Program-made: the position numbers and the translations under genes
Shown: piece after piece, positions 16,137-25,471 of the stretch
Numbering within the stretch: position 1 is the stretch's first letter
Layout of the letters: each line of letters begins with the position of its first letter
Notes under the pieces: model-generated
Told to the model about the DNA's origin: nothing
Databases searched by the model: none
What the model saw: only the letters and a program-made list of their open reading frames with translations
Assembly: GCF_014217625.1 (NCBI RefSeq)
Contig: NZ_CP043641.1
Span: 1,984,001-2,048,000 of the forward strand
DNA from: Leifsonia shinshuensis
GTDB taxonomy: Bacteria > Actinomycetota > Actinomycetes > Actinomycetales > Microbacteriaceae
Reading direction: 5' to 3'
DNA length: 64,000 nt

Positions 16137-17609
16137 TTACACCAGAGGGATCTCCGGGTTCTCGGTTGGAATGTTTCCGAGGTCACGTTCGCTGCGCAGG
16201 CGCGCTTCCGCCTCCGCTTGGTGGTCGATCGACCGGGCGAGGATCAGGTAGACACCGCCGGAGACGATCAGTCCCGGGATGAATGAGATGTCCGCGCCTC
16301 CGAGCGCTTGGGCGACGGGTCCGACGTAGAACGGCAGCGAGAAAAACGGGACCATCGCGACGAAGCCGGCAACGTAGGAAACCATGCCTCTCCATGCCCA
16401 GATTCCGTACACACCGTTGGGCTTGAAGATATGGGTGATTGCGTACTTTCCGTGGCGGACGAAGTAGAAGTCGACGAGATTGACCGCGGTCCACGGCACG
16501 AGGAAGTACAGCATCAGCAGCACGAAACCGTTGAAGGTCGAAAGGTACGAGTCGGGAATGGACAACGCGATGCCAGTGGAGAAGATCCCGACGATGATCA
16601 GGCCCGTGATGCGGAGCCGCCGGGTCGGTGCGAGAGGTTTGAATCCGTCGACGGCGCTGACACCGGTGAGCATGGTCCCATAGCAGTTGACGGCAGTGAT
16701 TGTGAGCTGAGCGACTGCTCCGACAGTGACGACGATCAGTCCGAAGCCGGGGAACCAGAGATCGCCAGCTTGCTGCAACGATTTGATCGCGTCGCCGCCG
16801 GCGATGTAGCTGCCGAGGACGGAACCGAGAGACATCAGCCAGATCGCTGACAGTGCAGCGCCAAGGTAGGTCCAGAAGATGAGCTTCGGCGCGGAGGCGT
16901 CAGCCGGGAGGTACCGGGAGTAATCGGACACATACACCGCGTAGCTGATGTTGTAGCCTGCCGCGACGGACAGCTGGATCAGGAAGGCCGCGGCGTTCCA
17001 GGATCCACCAGGGACGATCACGTGAGCGCTCGTTGGAAGCGCGATGAACGCGGTGATCGTCAGCAGTCCGAACGTCAGGACCAGGATGTAGGACAGCCAT
17101 CGTTGGATGAAGTGCAGCAGGTCGTATCCGACGATTGCGATGATGATGGCGATCGCAACGACGATTGGGTACCAAACCCATTTCGATGCCGGCACGTAGA
17201 GGTCGATCACCTGGGTAACAAGGATGATGCCGAAGGCGATGAATCCAACGTAGACGAAGATCGTCGCAATAAAGGGGATGATCGCGCCTTTACGTCCGAA
17301 CTGGGCGCGGGACTGAATCATCTGCGGTAGACCCATGCGCGGGCCCTGGTTGGCGTGGAACGCCATGAAGAAGGTGCCGAATGCTGCACCGATGGTCACC
17401 GCGAGAACGCTCCAGAGCATCCCGAGGCCGAGGCTCGGACCGACGAAGCCGACAACGAGAGTCTGAAACACGAAGTTGCCGGTGAACCAGAACGGCCCCT
17501 GATGCCAAACCTTTCCGCGTCGTTCCGACAAGGGGACATAGTCGATCGAGCGTCGCTCGATCAGGATCGATTGCGTAGATGGAGCTGGGGAGGTTGTCTT
17601 CGTCGACAT
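16137..17609 (-). CDS. NCS1-family permease (nucleobase/hydantoin/allantoin type), copy 1
   Basis: A 490-residue, 12-helix secondary transporter. NCS1 signatures are present: GPFWFTGNFVFQTLVVGFVG in helix 1, NYxxY-like YNISYAVYVSDYSRYLPADA, and FVLLMLYFLVPWTAVNLVDF. This family imports nitrogen-ring compounds with Na+ or H+. AAGAGG lies five bases before the ATG at 17609; a run of eight G follows just upstream. It shares about the same length and fold with the second NCS1 permease at 20632-22098, so the cluster probably handles two related substrates. Downstream of the acyl-CoA-dehydrogenase-like gene in the same direction. Confidence 0.88.
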   Translation of the reverse strand: MSTKTTSPAPSTQSILIERRSIDYVPLSERRGKVWHQGPFWFTGNFVFQTLVVGFVGPSLGLGMLWSVLAVTIGAAFGTFFMAFHANQGPRMGLPQMIQSRAQFGRKGAIIPFIATIFVYVGFIAFGIILVTQVIDLYVPASKWVWYPIVVAIAIIIAIVGYDLLHFIQRWLSYILVLTFGLLTITAFIALPTSAHVIVPGGSWNAAAFLIQLSVAAGYNISYAVYVSDYSRYLPADASAPKLIFWTYLGAALSAIWLMSLGSVLGSYIAGGDAIKSLQQAGDLWFPGFGLIVVTVGAVAQLTITAVNCYGTMLTGVSAVDGFKPLAPTRRLRITGLIIVGIFSTGIALSIPDSYLSTFNGFVLLMLYFLVPWTAVNLVDFYFVRHGKYAITHIFKPNGVYGIWAWRGMVSYVAGFVAMVPFFSLPFYVGPVAQALGGADISFIPGLIVSGGVYLILARSIDHQAEAEARLRSERDLGNIPTENPEIPLV

Positions 17610-17688
17610 GGGCGCCTCTTTTTTCGGGGGGGGGTGGGGGTCGAGCGAATGGTGCGGGCCGCCCACGACGACAGCCCGCACCGCCGGA

Positions 17689-18951
17689 TCAGCGAGTGGT
17701 TCGCAGTTTGTTCTCCGCGGCAGCGCGCGAGTCGTAGTCCGGGTCTTTGAGGATGTCGTGCAGCAGCCGGCGGCGCATGCCGAGGTTTCCACCGTCATAG
17801 AGGGGAAGTGCGAGCACGTCCTGGAGCAGTCGAGTGAAGGGAAGCTCGTTCGCGTAGCTTTCGACGCCGACGACCCGCATCGCGTCATAGACGACTTGGA
17901 CTGCGAGCTCGGAACAGTAGATCTTCGCCATGTTGGGAAGTTCGAGATCTGCGCCCTGGCTGTCGTCGAAGATCTGGGCGGCTTTCCAGACAAGATAGCG
18001 GGCCGCTTCGAGACGCATTTTGATATCGGCGAGCATGAACCCGACGTTCTGGTGCTCGATGATCGGCACCGAACCGTTGCGATTGTTGGTCTTGGTGAAC
18101 TCGAGCGCGGCGTCGAACGCCTGCTGCATGATGCAGACCGCTTCAGCACCGACGGTGACACCGGACCAGGTGAACGTGCGTGAGAGGAGACTTTCGGCGT
18201 CGCCCGGCTTACCGAGGACGTTCGAGACAGGCACCCGAACCTCGTCGAAGTTGACCCGCGGCGACAGGCACGCGCGGTGCCCCATCGTGTCGAGCGAAGT
18301 GCCGAAGCTGAGCCCGCTCGTCGGACGAGGCACGACGATCAGCGCGAGCGATTGCGCGGGCGGCAGGGACGCGTCGACTCGGCACGCGACGGTGAAGAGG
18401 TCCGGCCCCTCACCCTGCCATCCGTATCCGTTTGTCGTGAATGCCTTGTGGCCGGAGATGACCCATTCGTCGCCTTCGCGGCGTGCAATGGTGCGAACAC
18501 CGGCGTCGGGGTTCGGGTCGTCGAAGTTTGCGGAGCCACCCGCTTCGCTGAAGGCGAGTGACGCCATCGGAGCGCCTTCATCGGTGAGGAACGGGGTGAG
18601 GAATTTCCTACGCTGCTCTGCGTTGCCTCCGATCGCAATCGGGTAGAGACCGAGTCCGGTCGAGAACAGGCCGCAGGTGACGCTGACGTCACCGGTGGAG
18701 AGTTCCTCGCCCGTCACTACCGTCTCCAAGAGCGAGGTCATGGTGCCACCGTCACGCTGGGGGATCAGGCTGCGCAGCAGGCCCGCCTTGACCATTTCCT
18801 CGTAGATGGGCTTGGTGGCGAGAAGCCTCTCCTCAGGTGTCTGATACGGAGCGATCAGCGCTTCGACACCGCTGAGGTGCTTGGCAGCGAAGTCTCGGGT
18901 TTCTTGTCGGGCCTTTCGCTGCTCGTCAGTGAGGGTGAAATCGATGGTCAT
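17689..18951 (-). CDS. Acyl-CoA dehydrogenase family flavoprotein
   Basis: A 420-residue ACAD-fold enzyme with N-terminal helical domain (FTLTDEQRKARQETRDFAAK), middle beta-domain (MASLAFSEAGGSANFDDPNP, WVISGHKAFTTNG) and C-terminal helical domain (TWSGVTVGAEAVCIMQQAFD, GVESYANELPFTRLLQDV). The usual catalytic glutamate position is not certain from reading alone. Because the neighbours are nitrile, amide and guanidine hydrolases rather than beta-oxidation genes, it may belong to the branch acting on non-CoA nitrogen or sulphur compounds (nitroalkane oxidase, DszC-like). The first gene of a minus-strand pair with the NCS1 permease, divergent from the XRE-cupin regulator. Confidence 0.85.
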   Translation of the reverse strand: MTIDFTLTDEQRKARQETRDFAAKHLSGVEALIAPYQTPEERLLATKPIYEEMVKAGLLRSLIPQRDGGTMTSLLETVVTGEELSTGDVSVTCGLFSTGLGLYPIAIGGNAEQRRKFLTPFLTDEGAPMASLAFSEAGGSANFDDPNPDAGVRTIARREGDEWVISGHKAFTTNGYGWQGEGPDLFTVACRVDASLPPAQSLALIVVPRPTSGLSFGTSLDTMGHRACLSPRVNFDEVRVPVSNVLGKPGDAESLLSRTFTWSGVTVGAEAVCIMQQAFDAALEFTKTNNRNGSVPIIEHQNVGFMLADIKMRLEAARYLVWKAAQIFDDSQGADLELPNMAKIYCSELAVQVVYDAMRVVGVESYANELPFTRLLQDVLALPLYDGGNLGMRRRLLHDILKDPDYDSRAAAENKLRTTR

Positions 18952-19193
18952 ATGAAAGTCACTCTTCGCGTGCTTAGGGCGGCCTGCGGTTACTGCACCG
19001 TCGCCACCGTTACCGGTTCTGTCCTACATCGCGTCGGGCGGGCCAGGAGCCGTCGTTGCGCTCACGCCCCGTTAGGAACTGCGATGTGCCAACGATAGTT
19101 CCCTGTTTCTCTATATGCAATCTTTTTTGCTCCCTTATCTACTTTTTGTTCCGTTCGGCAAATTCGGTTGCCCAATCGGATACCTTTACTGCT

Positions 19194-19772
19194 ATGCGAC
19201 CAATGCCGCTCGAGCCTTCCGAACGTAAGGTCCCGCTGGGGCCCCGGCTTCGCGCTGCGCGTCAAGCACGCGGGATGACCATCGAGGAGTTGGCGAGAAC
19301 AACCGATCTGACCAAGGGCTTTCTCTCCCGTGTAGAGCGGGACATGACTTCACCGAGCGTTTCAAGCCTGGTGAGCATCTGCGATGTCCTCTCCATACAG
19401 ATCGGCACCCTCTTTGAGCAGCCGGACGTGCAACTGGTGCGGGACGGCGACGGTCCGAAGGTCAATCTCGGGGGCGTGGATACCGTGGAGCGGCTGGTTT
19501 CGCCTCGCGGTGAGGGCAGACTTCAAGTCATTCGTTCGACCATCAACCCCGAAGGCAACGGGGGCAACGATCTCTATGCGGTCGCAGCCGACGTCGACGT
19601 TCTCCATGTGCTTGCCGGGCAGGTTCAGGTTCAGTTTTCCGACAACGTCTGGGATTTGGGCCCAGGGGACACGCTGACGTTCAGCGGACACGAACCGCAT
19701 AACTGGCGGGTGTTGGGCGATGAGGTCGCCGAGGTGATCTGGGTTCTGGTCCCAGCGCTCTGGTCGAGCTGA
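19194..19772 (+). CDS. XRE-family regulator with C-terminal cupin sensor domain
   Basis: A 192-residue regulator: HTH_3 domain (LGPRLRAARQARGMTIEELA, TKGFLSRVERDMTSPSVSSL) followed by a cupin_2 ligand-binding domain (DVDVLHVLAGQVQVQFSDNV, GDTLTFSGHEPHNW). This architecture commonly senses a small metabolite and controls a divergent catabolic operon, here probably the acyl-CoA-dehydrogenase/NCS1 pair. Two in-frame ATGs (19194, 19203) are possible starts; no strong ribosome binding site separates them. The AT-rich space 18952-19193 is the likely operator region. Confidence 0.85.
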   Translation: MRPMPLEPSERKVPLGPRLRAARQARGMTIEELARTTDLTKGFLSRVERDMTSPSVSSLVSICDVLSIQIGTLFEQPDVQLVRDGDGPKVNLGGVDTVERLVSPRGEGRLQVIRSTINPEGNGGNDLYAVAADVDVLHVLAGQVQVQFSDNVWDLGPGDTLTFSGHEPHNWRVLGDEVAEVIWVLVPALWSS

Positions 19773-19855
19773 GATCCCTGACCGCCGAGACTTGGTGGTG
19801 CTCGGCAGCTCTCCCACGAGTCGCGCCCACGTCGTCGTGAGAGAGCCGCCGAGGT

Positions 19856-20635
19856 CTAGTGGGCTCCGACTCCTTGCGGTGCCGTCCGTGAAGCGACGTA
19901 CTCGTCAACGAGTTCACGGAGGCGAATACCGTCGAAGATGTCACGGTGCCCTGGGTACACGGTGGTGACCGGCAGGGCAGCAAGCCGTCGGAGGCTGGCG
20001 ATGTACTGGGTGACGTCCGACTCGGGCAGATCGTCAAGTAGAACGTCGTCATAGAGGACATCCCCGCTGAAGAGCTCCCCACTTTCCTCGTCGAAGAGCC
20101 CGATGCATCCGCCGGTGTGCCCTGGCAGGTGGAGCGCTCGGAATTGGCGGTTGCCCAGGTCGATCACATCCCCGTCGTTCAGAGCGGTGGTTACCGGCGC
20201 GGATGAGACCCGGTAGAGCGCTGGTTGGTAGCCAGGTTCGGGAAGTGCATCGATAAGGAGGTGGGGCAGCTCGAAGTCGTGAAACCCGAGCAGTTGCGCG
20301 AGCTCCGCCCCGTACAGTGACGCTTTCGGGGCGACGGACAGCGAGTGCTCACCGTATGCTCGCCGGTCGGTGAACTCGTATGCAGAGCCAGCATGGTCCA
20401 GGTGGGCGTGCGTGACCACAAGGATCGGGTCGTTGTCGAAAATCTCGGGCACTCGTTCGCGCAATGATGCGATACCCATGCCCGCGTCAACCACGAGGTC
20501 GCGGGCGGTTCCTTTGACGTGCCAGATGTTGGCACGAACGAACTCGTGCACATGCGGTTCTTCGATGAGCGTCATGCCCGGTTTGATGGCGGTCGCGCGG
20601 AACCAGGCGTCGCGGGCGGGCTGGAGACGGCTCAC
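19856..20635 (-). CDS. Metallo-beta-lactamase fold hydrolase
   Basis: A 259-residue MBL hydrolase with a full metal site: THAHLDHAG (HxHxDH), HLPGHTGG, FSGDVLYDD and YPGHRD. The glyoxalase-II-like set suggests hydrolysis of a thioester, lactone or ester intermediate. It overlaps the stop of the second NCS1 permease gene by four bases and is therefore in the same operon. It follows the permease on the minus strand and precedes the convergent end of the XRE-cupin gene. Confidence 0.85.
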   Translation of the reverse strand: MSRLQPARDAWFRATAIKPGMTLIEEPHVHEFVRANIWHVKGTARDLVVDAGMGIASLRERVPEIFDNDPILVVTHAHLDHAGSAYEFTDRRAYGEHSLSVAPKASLYGAELAQLLGFHDFELPHLLIDALPEPGYQPALYRVSSAPVTTALNDGDVIDLGNRQFRALHLPGHTGGCIGLFDEESGELFSGDVLYDDVLLDDLPESDVTQYIASLRRLAALPVTTVYPGHRDIFDGIRLRELVDEYVASRTAPQGVGAH

Positions 20636-22098
20636 AGGGTCACCTGGCCATCCCCGGCCGGCTGCGGTCGAACGGTGGCGTGCAGAGCAGCGTCGGAGTG
20701 CGCGCGCAGCTTCCGAGCGGTTGCCGCAGCGTAAATGCCGCCGCCGAGGATGCCTCCGACGAACACCGACAGGTCAGCTCCCCCGAGTGCGGACGCAAGC
20801 GGCCCCACCCAGAAGGTGGTGTTCACAAACATGAGGGAACCGACAGCACCGACGAGCAGAGCGATGAAGCCTGCGAGGTTGAATCCGCCGGTGTGCCAGT
20901 GGGCACTCTTTCTGGTCATGTCTTGGAGCCCTGGGCCGTCGTAGCGGTTGCGGCGAAGGTAAATGTCAACCGCGTAGATCGCCATGTACGGTGCGAGCAC
21001 GGTGATGCTGACTTCGAGCAGGCCGCTCAGCGTATCCAGGAAGTTGGAGATGAAGAGTGCGTACAGTGTCACTCCGACGGCAACGACGGCGTCGAAGATG
21101 ACCGTCCGGGAACGGCGCCACGGGATTCCCGCCGCGAGCAGCGCAAGCCCGGTGCTGTATGCGGTGAGCGCATTGTTGAAGACGGAACCGAGGATAATCA
21201 CGAGCAGGAAGATCACGTAGAACCAGGACGGGACCAGGCCAGCGATTGCGGTTTCCGGGTTGCTCATGTCCACGACGGTCGCAGCGAGAACGCCGAGGAT
21301 TGCGATACCAGTGGCGGGGATGAAGCCGCCGAATGCGGTCCAGAACGCGACGCTCTTCGCACTCGTCGTCCGAGGAAGGTAACGGGAGTAGTCGGCGCCG
21401 ACCGGCCACGAGAGTGGGGCGGATGCGATGATCGCGAAGCCAGCAGCGGCCGTTGCCCACAAGGCGCCGCCGGAGAGGCCACCACCCTTGGGGACGTAGC
21501 CGAAGTTGGCGTGAGTGATGACAAACCAAGCGAGGACGATCAGGGCGGTCAGAAGAATCCAGGTGAACCACGGACCGAGCTTGATGATGGTTCCGTGTCC
21601 AAAGACGCTGATGGTGAACGTGGCGATGGCCAGTGCGACGACGATGCTGATCTTGACGAAGGCGGGCGCGGTTCCAACGAACTGTTGGACGAACGCGAAT
21701 CCGGCGAGCGCGCCGACACTGAGGTTGATCGCTTCGTAAAGGACGCCCACCATCCAACCGCTGATGAACGCGACGATTCGGTTCCCGTTCACACCGAAGA
21801 ATGCTCGAGCGATGACCTCGCTGGGGCTTCCAGCTGCTGGCCCGCTGGTTGCGAGATAGCCGACGCCAACCCAGAGGAGGTTGCCTGCCAGGACGACCGC
21901 GATCGCTTCCCAGACATTGAGTCCGAAGATGATCAGGAGGCTACCGAGCACGAAGTACAGATACGCGACGTTGGATCCGGCCCACACGCCGAAAAGCTCG
22001 CGCGGCTTCCCGCGACGCTCAGTGTCGTTGACGTAATCGGTGCCGTGCGATTCGATCCGACCGGCACGGTCTTTGTCTAACACCTCTATTGAGGACAT
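20632..22098 (-). CDS. NCS1-family permease (nucleobase/hydantoin/allantoin type), copy 2
   Basis: A 488-residue, 12-helix permease of the purine-cytosine branch. Conserved stretches are SNVAYLYFVLGSLLIIFGLN, SWPVGADYSRYLPRTTSAKS and LEVSITVLAPYMAIYAVDIY. Helix 6-7 carries the D-Y-S-R-Y-L motif also seen in copy 1, but the N-terminal regions differ greatly. Transcribed with the MBL hydrolase, downstream of a TetR gene; TetR-type operators lie just before its start. Confidence 0.88.
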   Translation of the reverse strand: MSSIEVLDKDRAGRIESHGTDYVNDTERRGKPRELFGVWAGSNVAYLYFVLGSLLIIFGLNVWEAIAVVLAGNLLWVGVGYLATSGPAAGSPSEVIARAFFGVNGNRIVAFISGWMVGVLYEAINLSVGALAGFAFVQQFVGTAPAFVKISIVVALAIATFTISVFGHGTIIKLGPWFTWILLTALIVLAWFVITHANFGYVPKGGGLSGGALWATAAAGFAIIASAPLSWPVGADYSRYLPRTTSAKSVAFWTAFGGFIPATGIAILGVLAATVVDMSNPETAIAGLVPSWFYVIFLLVIILGSVFNNALTAYSTGLALLAAGIPWRRSRTVIFDAVVAVGVTLYALFISNFLDTLSGLLEVSITVLAPYMAIYAVDIYLRRNRYDGPGLQDMTRKSAHWHTGGFNLAGFIALLVGAVGSLMFVNTTFWVGPLASALGGADLSVFVGGILGGGIYAAATARKLRAHSDAALHATVRPQPAGDGQVTL

Positions 22099-22120
22099 CG
22101 TTCGCTCCCTTGCGAGTTGA

Positions 22121-22175
22121 TTGGTCTAGAGACCAATAGGCCAAACCTGAGGGAACAATAGCTCTTATTGGTCTC
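22121..22175. promoter_or_regulatory. TetR-type operator pair before the NCS1 gene
   Basis: TTGGTCTAGAGACCAA (22121-22136, 7-bp arms) is followed 30 bp later by the half-site ATTGGTCTC (22167-22175). The first covers the probable promoter of the permease-MBL operon; the TetR regulator encoded next to it is the obvious ligand. Confidence 0.6.
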
Positions 22176-22223
22176 AAGTACAACTGGGAGCTGACAACAA
22201 AGTTCAGTTCGCTGGCATCGAGT

Positions 22224-22868
22224 TCATGCGAGTGTTCCTGGAGCGAGCCCGAGTTCACGTTCAGCACCGGCAACGACCATTTCTTCGACCGCCGGGTAGT
22301 CAAGCGACGAGCCAGCGAGAGCGACCCGGACCGCTGATGCCGCGACTTGACCGTCGAGAAGCGCGAGGATTCGCATCGCCGCGACCCGGGATCCTGAGAC
22401 ATTGAAGTCGCCGCTTGTAATACCCGCGTCGATGACGCCCGCAAGGTTGACGTTGTCGAGCTCCATCTGAGCGATTACCGCTTCGCGCAACTGCTGACGG
22501 TCGGCGGCTTGACGCCACGCGTCCAGCCAGAGCAGCCCCATCCGGTCCCGATCTGAACTGGTGTATGCGGCGAGTATCGCCTTCATCTGAGCGATCGGCG
22601 TCGAATGCTCGCTCGCACGTTCATTGAGTGCTTCACGGTCCGCTATCACGAGCAGGGAGAACGCAGACGCGAGAAGCTCATCCACCGCGGCGAAGTAGTG
22701 AGTAACGAGCCCCGGCCGGACTCCGACGCGTTCGGCGACGCGTCGCGCTGTGACGCGTCCGAGTCCTTCGGATAGTGCGATGGCGGCTGAGGTTTCGAGG
22801 ATCTCTTGGCGGCGGTCTTCGCGTTCTTTTCGTCGCACCTGGGTAGCGGCAGCTGTGGTCTGTGCCAT
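22224..22868 (-). CDS. TetR-family transcriptional regulator
   Basis: A 214-residue regulator with an N-terminal TetR HTH (EILETSAAIALSEGLGRVTA, RRVAERVGVRPGLVTHYFAA) and an all-helical ligand/dimer domain containing DRMGLLWLDAWRQAADRQQL, similar to the BetI/RutR branch. BetI-like regulators often sit with nitrogen-compound transporters. Same direction as the permease gene, 125 bp upstream of it, with the palindromic operator in between. Confidence 0.88.
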   Translation of the reverse strand: MAQTTAAATQVRRKEREDRRQEILETSAAIALSEGLGRVTARRVAERVGVRPGLVTHYFAAVDELLASAFSLLVIADREALNERASEHSTPIAQMKAILAAYTSSDRDRMGLLWLDAWRQAADRQQLREAVIAQMELDNVNLAGVIDAGITSGDFNVSGSRVAAMRILALLDGQVAASAVRVALAGSSLDYPAVEEMVVAGAERELGLAPGTLA

Positions 22869-22907
22869 GTGCTCACTCTATGTAGCTTCACAGCGGAGCG
22901 CGTGGGT

Positions 22908-24329
22908 TTACGCGTCGAAGGCTGACCAGCCGTCGGCAACCCGTGGCCACGGGAACTGGCGCTCCCACGCTTCGGCTAGTTTGATGAGCGCTGTGTCCGC
23001 CCATCGCGGTGCGGTGACTTGCAGGCCGTATGGCATCCCATTTGGGAGGCGACCTGCGGGAAGGCTGATTGCGGGTAGCCCGGTCATGTTTTGGAGCGCT
23101 GTGGAGTAGACGTCTGCGCCGAGCAGGCCGCCTTCGCCGTCGGCGTTTCGTCCATCTGGGGTGAACCCGGGGACGGCGACTGTCGGTGTGACGAGGAGGC
23201 CGGTGTTTCCGAGCAGCCCTTCGAGGCGGGTGATCAGTTGGTAGCGTCTCCATCTCGCCGCGATGTAGTCGTCGATGGAGATCTCGATCCCGCGGGATAA
23301 GAAGTCACGCGTGTTCGGGTGGAGCGTGTCCGCCTGCCAGGTGATCCGTGCGGCTCCGATGGCTTGTGAGTGTTCGGCGGAGGCGATGACGAACCAGTCC
23401 TGGTCTGGGCTCCACCCTGGGCTTAGCGCGCCCGGCTCTAGGTGGTGTGCTGGCACGCCGAGTAGTTGCGTTAGGCGGTCTGCAGACTGGTGGAATGTGT
23501 CGCGTATCTCTGGGGGCAGCGGCCCGAGGTCGTCGGTTCGCTCTGCGATGATGATCCGCTTCGGTGTCATCGACCATAGGAGCGGTCTGGTGTTGGGGCT
23601 GGTGAGCAGGTTGGTGATCAGCCGAAGGTCGTCGGCTGATGTTGCCATCACACCGTCGGTTGAGAAGTCGATCCAGTCTGGGGTTTCTTGGTTGACGATC
23701 AGACCGTTAGTTGGTTTGAATCCGAGTAGTCCGCAGAACGCTGCGGGGATGCGCACTGATCCGCCACCGTCGGTTCCAGTGGCGATCGGTGCGATTCCGG
23801 CTGCGAGCGCGGCGGCGGAGCCGCCGCTCGACCCGCCTGGGGAGTAGTCAGGGTTCCACGGGTTCAGTGTTGGTCCGAACAGGAGGTTGTCGGTAAACCC
23901 CTCGATGCAGAACTCGGGGACGTTGGTTTTGCCGATCGGTATAGCGCCGGCGTCGCGGAGGATGTGTATGACGTCGCCGTCTTTGATGGCGAGCTTAGCG
24001 TCCGCGTGCCATCGCGAGCCGTGTGATGTTGGTAGGCCGCGCACGTCAGTGTTGTCTTTTGCGAGCAACGGTATTCCAGCCAGCAGGGGCAGCGGCTCCC
24101 CTATCAGCCGTGCGGAGTCGATCTGTTCCGCTTCCTTAATAGCGTCGGTGCGGCGGTCCGCGACGACCGCGCCGAGGTGATGCGATTGGTCGATCCGGGT
24201 GACGCACCGTTCGACGAGTTCTCGGGACGTTACGCGCCCGAACCGAACGTCGTCGATCAGGCGCCGCAGGACCCCGGATTCTATTCCGGGGGTGAGTTCA
24301 GGAAGCGTGGTTGCAACGCCGTTTACCAT
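22908..24329 (-). CDS. Amidase-signature-family hydrolase, copy 1
   Basis: A 473-residue amidase with a complete Ser-cisSer-Lys triad: Lys91 in LLAKDN, Ser167 in [11 protein letters not shown], Ser191 in [11 protein letters not shown]. It cleaves a carboxamide, releasing ammonia or an amine in the cytoplasm. I start it at ATG 24329, 10 bp after the stop of the ureohydrolase gene; a longer start at 24383 would overlap that gene by 44 bases. The gene pair (ureohydrolase then amidase) fits conversion of a guanidino-amide to a guanidino-acid and then to an amino acid plus urea. Confidence 0.88.
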   Translation of the reverse strand: MVNGVATTLPELTPGIESGVLRRLIDDVRFGRVTSRELVERCVTRIDQSHHLGAVVADRRTDAIKEAEQIDSARLIGEPLPLLAGIPLLAKDNTDVRGLPTSHGSRWHADAKLAIKDGDVIHILRDAGAIPIGKTNVPEFCIEGFTDNLLFGPTLNPWNPDYSPGGSSGGSAAALAAGIAPIATGTDGGGSVRIPAAFCGLLGFKPTNGLIVNQETPDWIDFSTDGVMATSADDLRLITNLLTSPNTRPLLWSMTPKRIIIAERTDDLGPLPPEIRDTFHQSADRLTQLLGVPAHHLEPGALSPGWSPDQDWFVIASAEHSQAIGAARITWQADTLHPNTRDFLSRGIEISIDDYIAARWRRYQLITRLEGLLGNTGLLVTPTVAVPGFTPDGRNADGEGGLLGADVYSTALQNMTGLPAISLPAGRLPNGMPYGLQVTAPRWADTALIKLAEAWERQFPWPRVADGWSAFDA

Positions 24330-24339
24330 CTGCTCGGCC

Positions 24340-25296
24340 TTACTCCCCCGAGTTCTGGTGTTTGCGGGCGAGAAGTGAGACAAGGTCGTAGGCGAGGTGG
24401 GAGGCTGCGACGCCGGTGATTTCCGCGTGGTCGTAGGCGGGGGCGACCTCTACGACATCGGCGCCGATGAGGTTGAGACCGTCGAATCCGCGGAGGACTT
24501 CCAGGAGTTCTCTGCTGGTGATCCCGCCGGCTTCGGGCGTCCCGGTTCCGGGTGCGTGCGCGGGGTCCATGACGTCCACGTCGATTGAAATGTAGAGCGG
24601 GCGGTTTCCGATTCGGTCCCGCAGTTTGGCGACGACTTCGTCGACGCCTTGCCGGTAGACGTCGGCGCTGGTGACGATACCGAATCCGAAGCGGCGGTCG
24701 TCTTCGAGGTCTTTCTTGCCGTAGAGGGGCCCGCGGGTGCCGACGTGGCTGAGCGCCTCAGTGTCGATGATGCCTTCTTCGAACGCCCGACGGAATGGGG
24801 TGCCGTGCGTGTATTCGGCGCCGAAGTAGGTGTCCCAGGTGTCGAGGTGCGCGTCGAAGTGCAGGAGCGCGACCGGTCCGTGCCGTTCGGCTGCCGCGCG
24901 TAGCAGCGGCAGCGAGATCGTGTGGTCACCTCCGAGGGTGACCAGCCGGGTTCCGTCGGATGTGAGGTCGTATGCGGCCGCCTGGACGGTTTCGATCGCT
25001 TCGTGAATGTCGAAGGGATTGACTGAGATGTCGCCAGCGTCGGCCACTTGGGCGGCTTCGAACGGTGAGATGTCGAGCGCCGGGTTATATGGGCGCAGGA
25101 GGCGGGAGGCTTCTCGGATGTGTGTCGGCCCAAATCGGGCGCCGGAACGGTAGGAGACACCGGAGTCGAAGGGGATTCCAGCGACGACGATGTCGGCGTG
25201 GCCCACCTGGTCCAGGCGCGGGAGCCTCGCGAATCCGGCGGGGCCGGCATAGCGCGGAGTCTTGGATGAATCGATGGGTCCGATGCGTGAGACCAT
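24340..25296 (-). CDS. Arginase/agmatinase-family ureohydrolase
   Basis: A 318-residue Mn-dependent ureohydrolase with all metal ligands: His125 (GGDHT), Asp148, His150 and Asp152 (DAHLD), Asp239 and Asp241 (SIDVDVMDP). It hydrolyses a guanidino compound to an amine and urea. The family includes agmatinase, guanidinobutyrase and guanidinopropionase. Because a 4-aminobutyrate-style semialdehyde dehydrogenase lies 2 kb away and no polyamine gene is near, a guanidinoalkanoate substrate is my preferred reading. First gene of an operon with the amidase and divergent from glutamate dehydrogenase. Confidence 0.88.
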   Translation of the reverse strand: MVSRIGPIDSSKTPRYAGPAGFARLPRLDQVGHADIVVAGIPFDSGVSYRSGARFGPTHIREASRLLRPYNPALDISPFEAAQVADAGDISVNPFDIHEAIETVQAAAYDLTSDGTRLVTLGGDHTISLPLLRAAAERHGPVALLHFDAHLDTWDTYFGAEYTHGTPFRRAFEEGIIDTEALSHVGTRGPLYGKKDLEDDRRFGFGIVTSADVYRQGVDEVVAKLRDRIGNRPLYISIDVDVMDPAHAPGTGTPEAGGITSRELLEVLRGFDGLNLIGADVVEVAPAYDHAEITGVAASHLAYDLVSLLARKHQNSGE

Positions 25297-25338
25297 CGGC
25301 GACCTCCTCGTGCAGATGTTTCTCGTGGTGAATCAAAC

Positions 25339-25359
25339 AGTTACCTATAGTAATCATGG
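25339..25359. promoter_or_regulatory. Candidate shared operator between ureohydrolase and gdh
   Basis: AGTTACCTATAGTAATCAT-type sequence in the divergent space, similar in order to the sequences at 15044-15066 and 28583-28606. Confidence 0.35.
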
Positions 25360-25471
25360 CACACTCGACAGCGTGTCGGATTGACAGCATCGTTTTCGAC
25401 GAGATGGCTGGTTCGGCGGTGCCGGCTGCGCGCCTATCTTGTCTGCATTACCACACAACCAAGGAGGCTTG

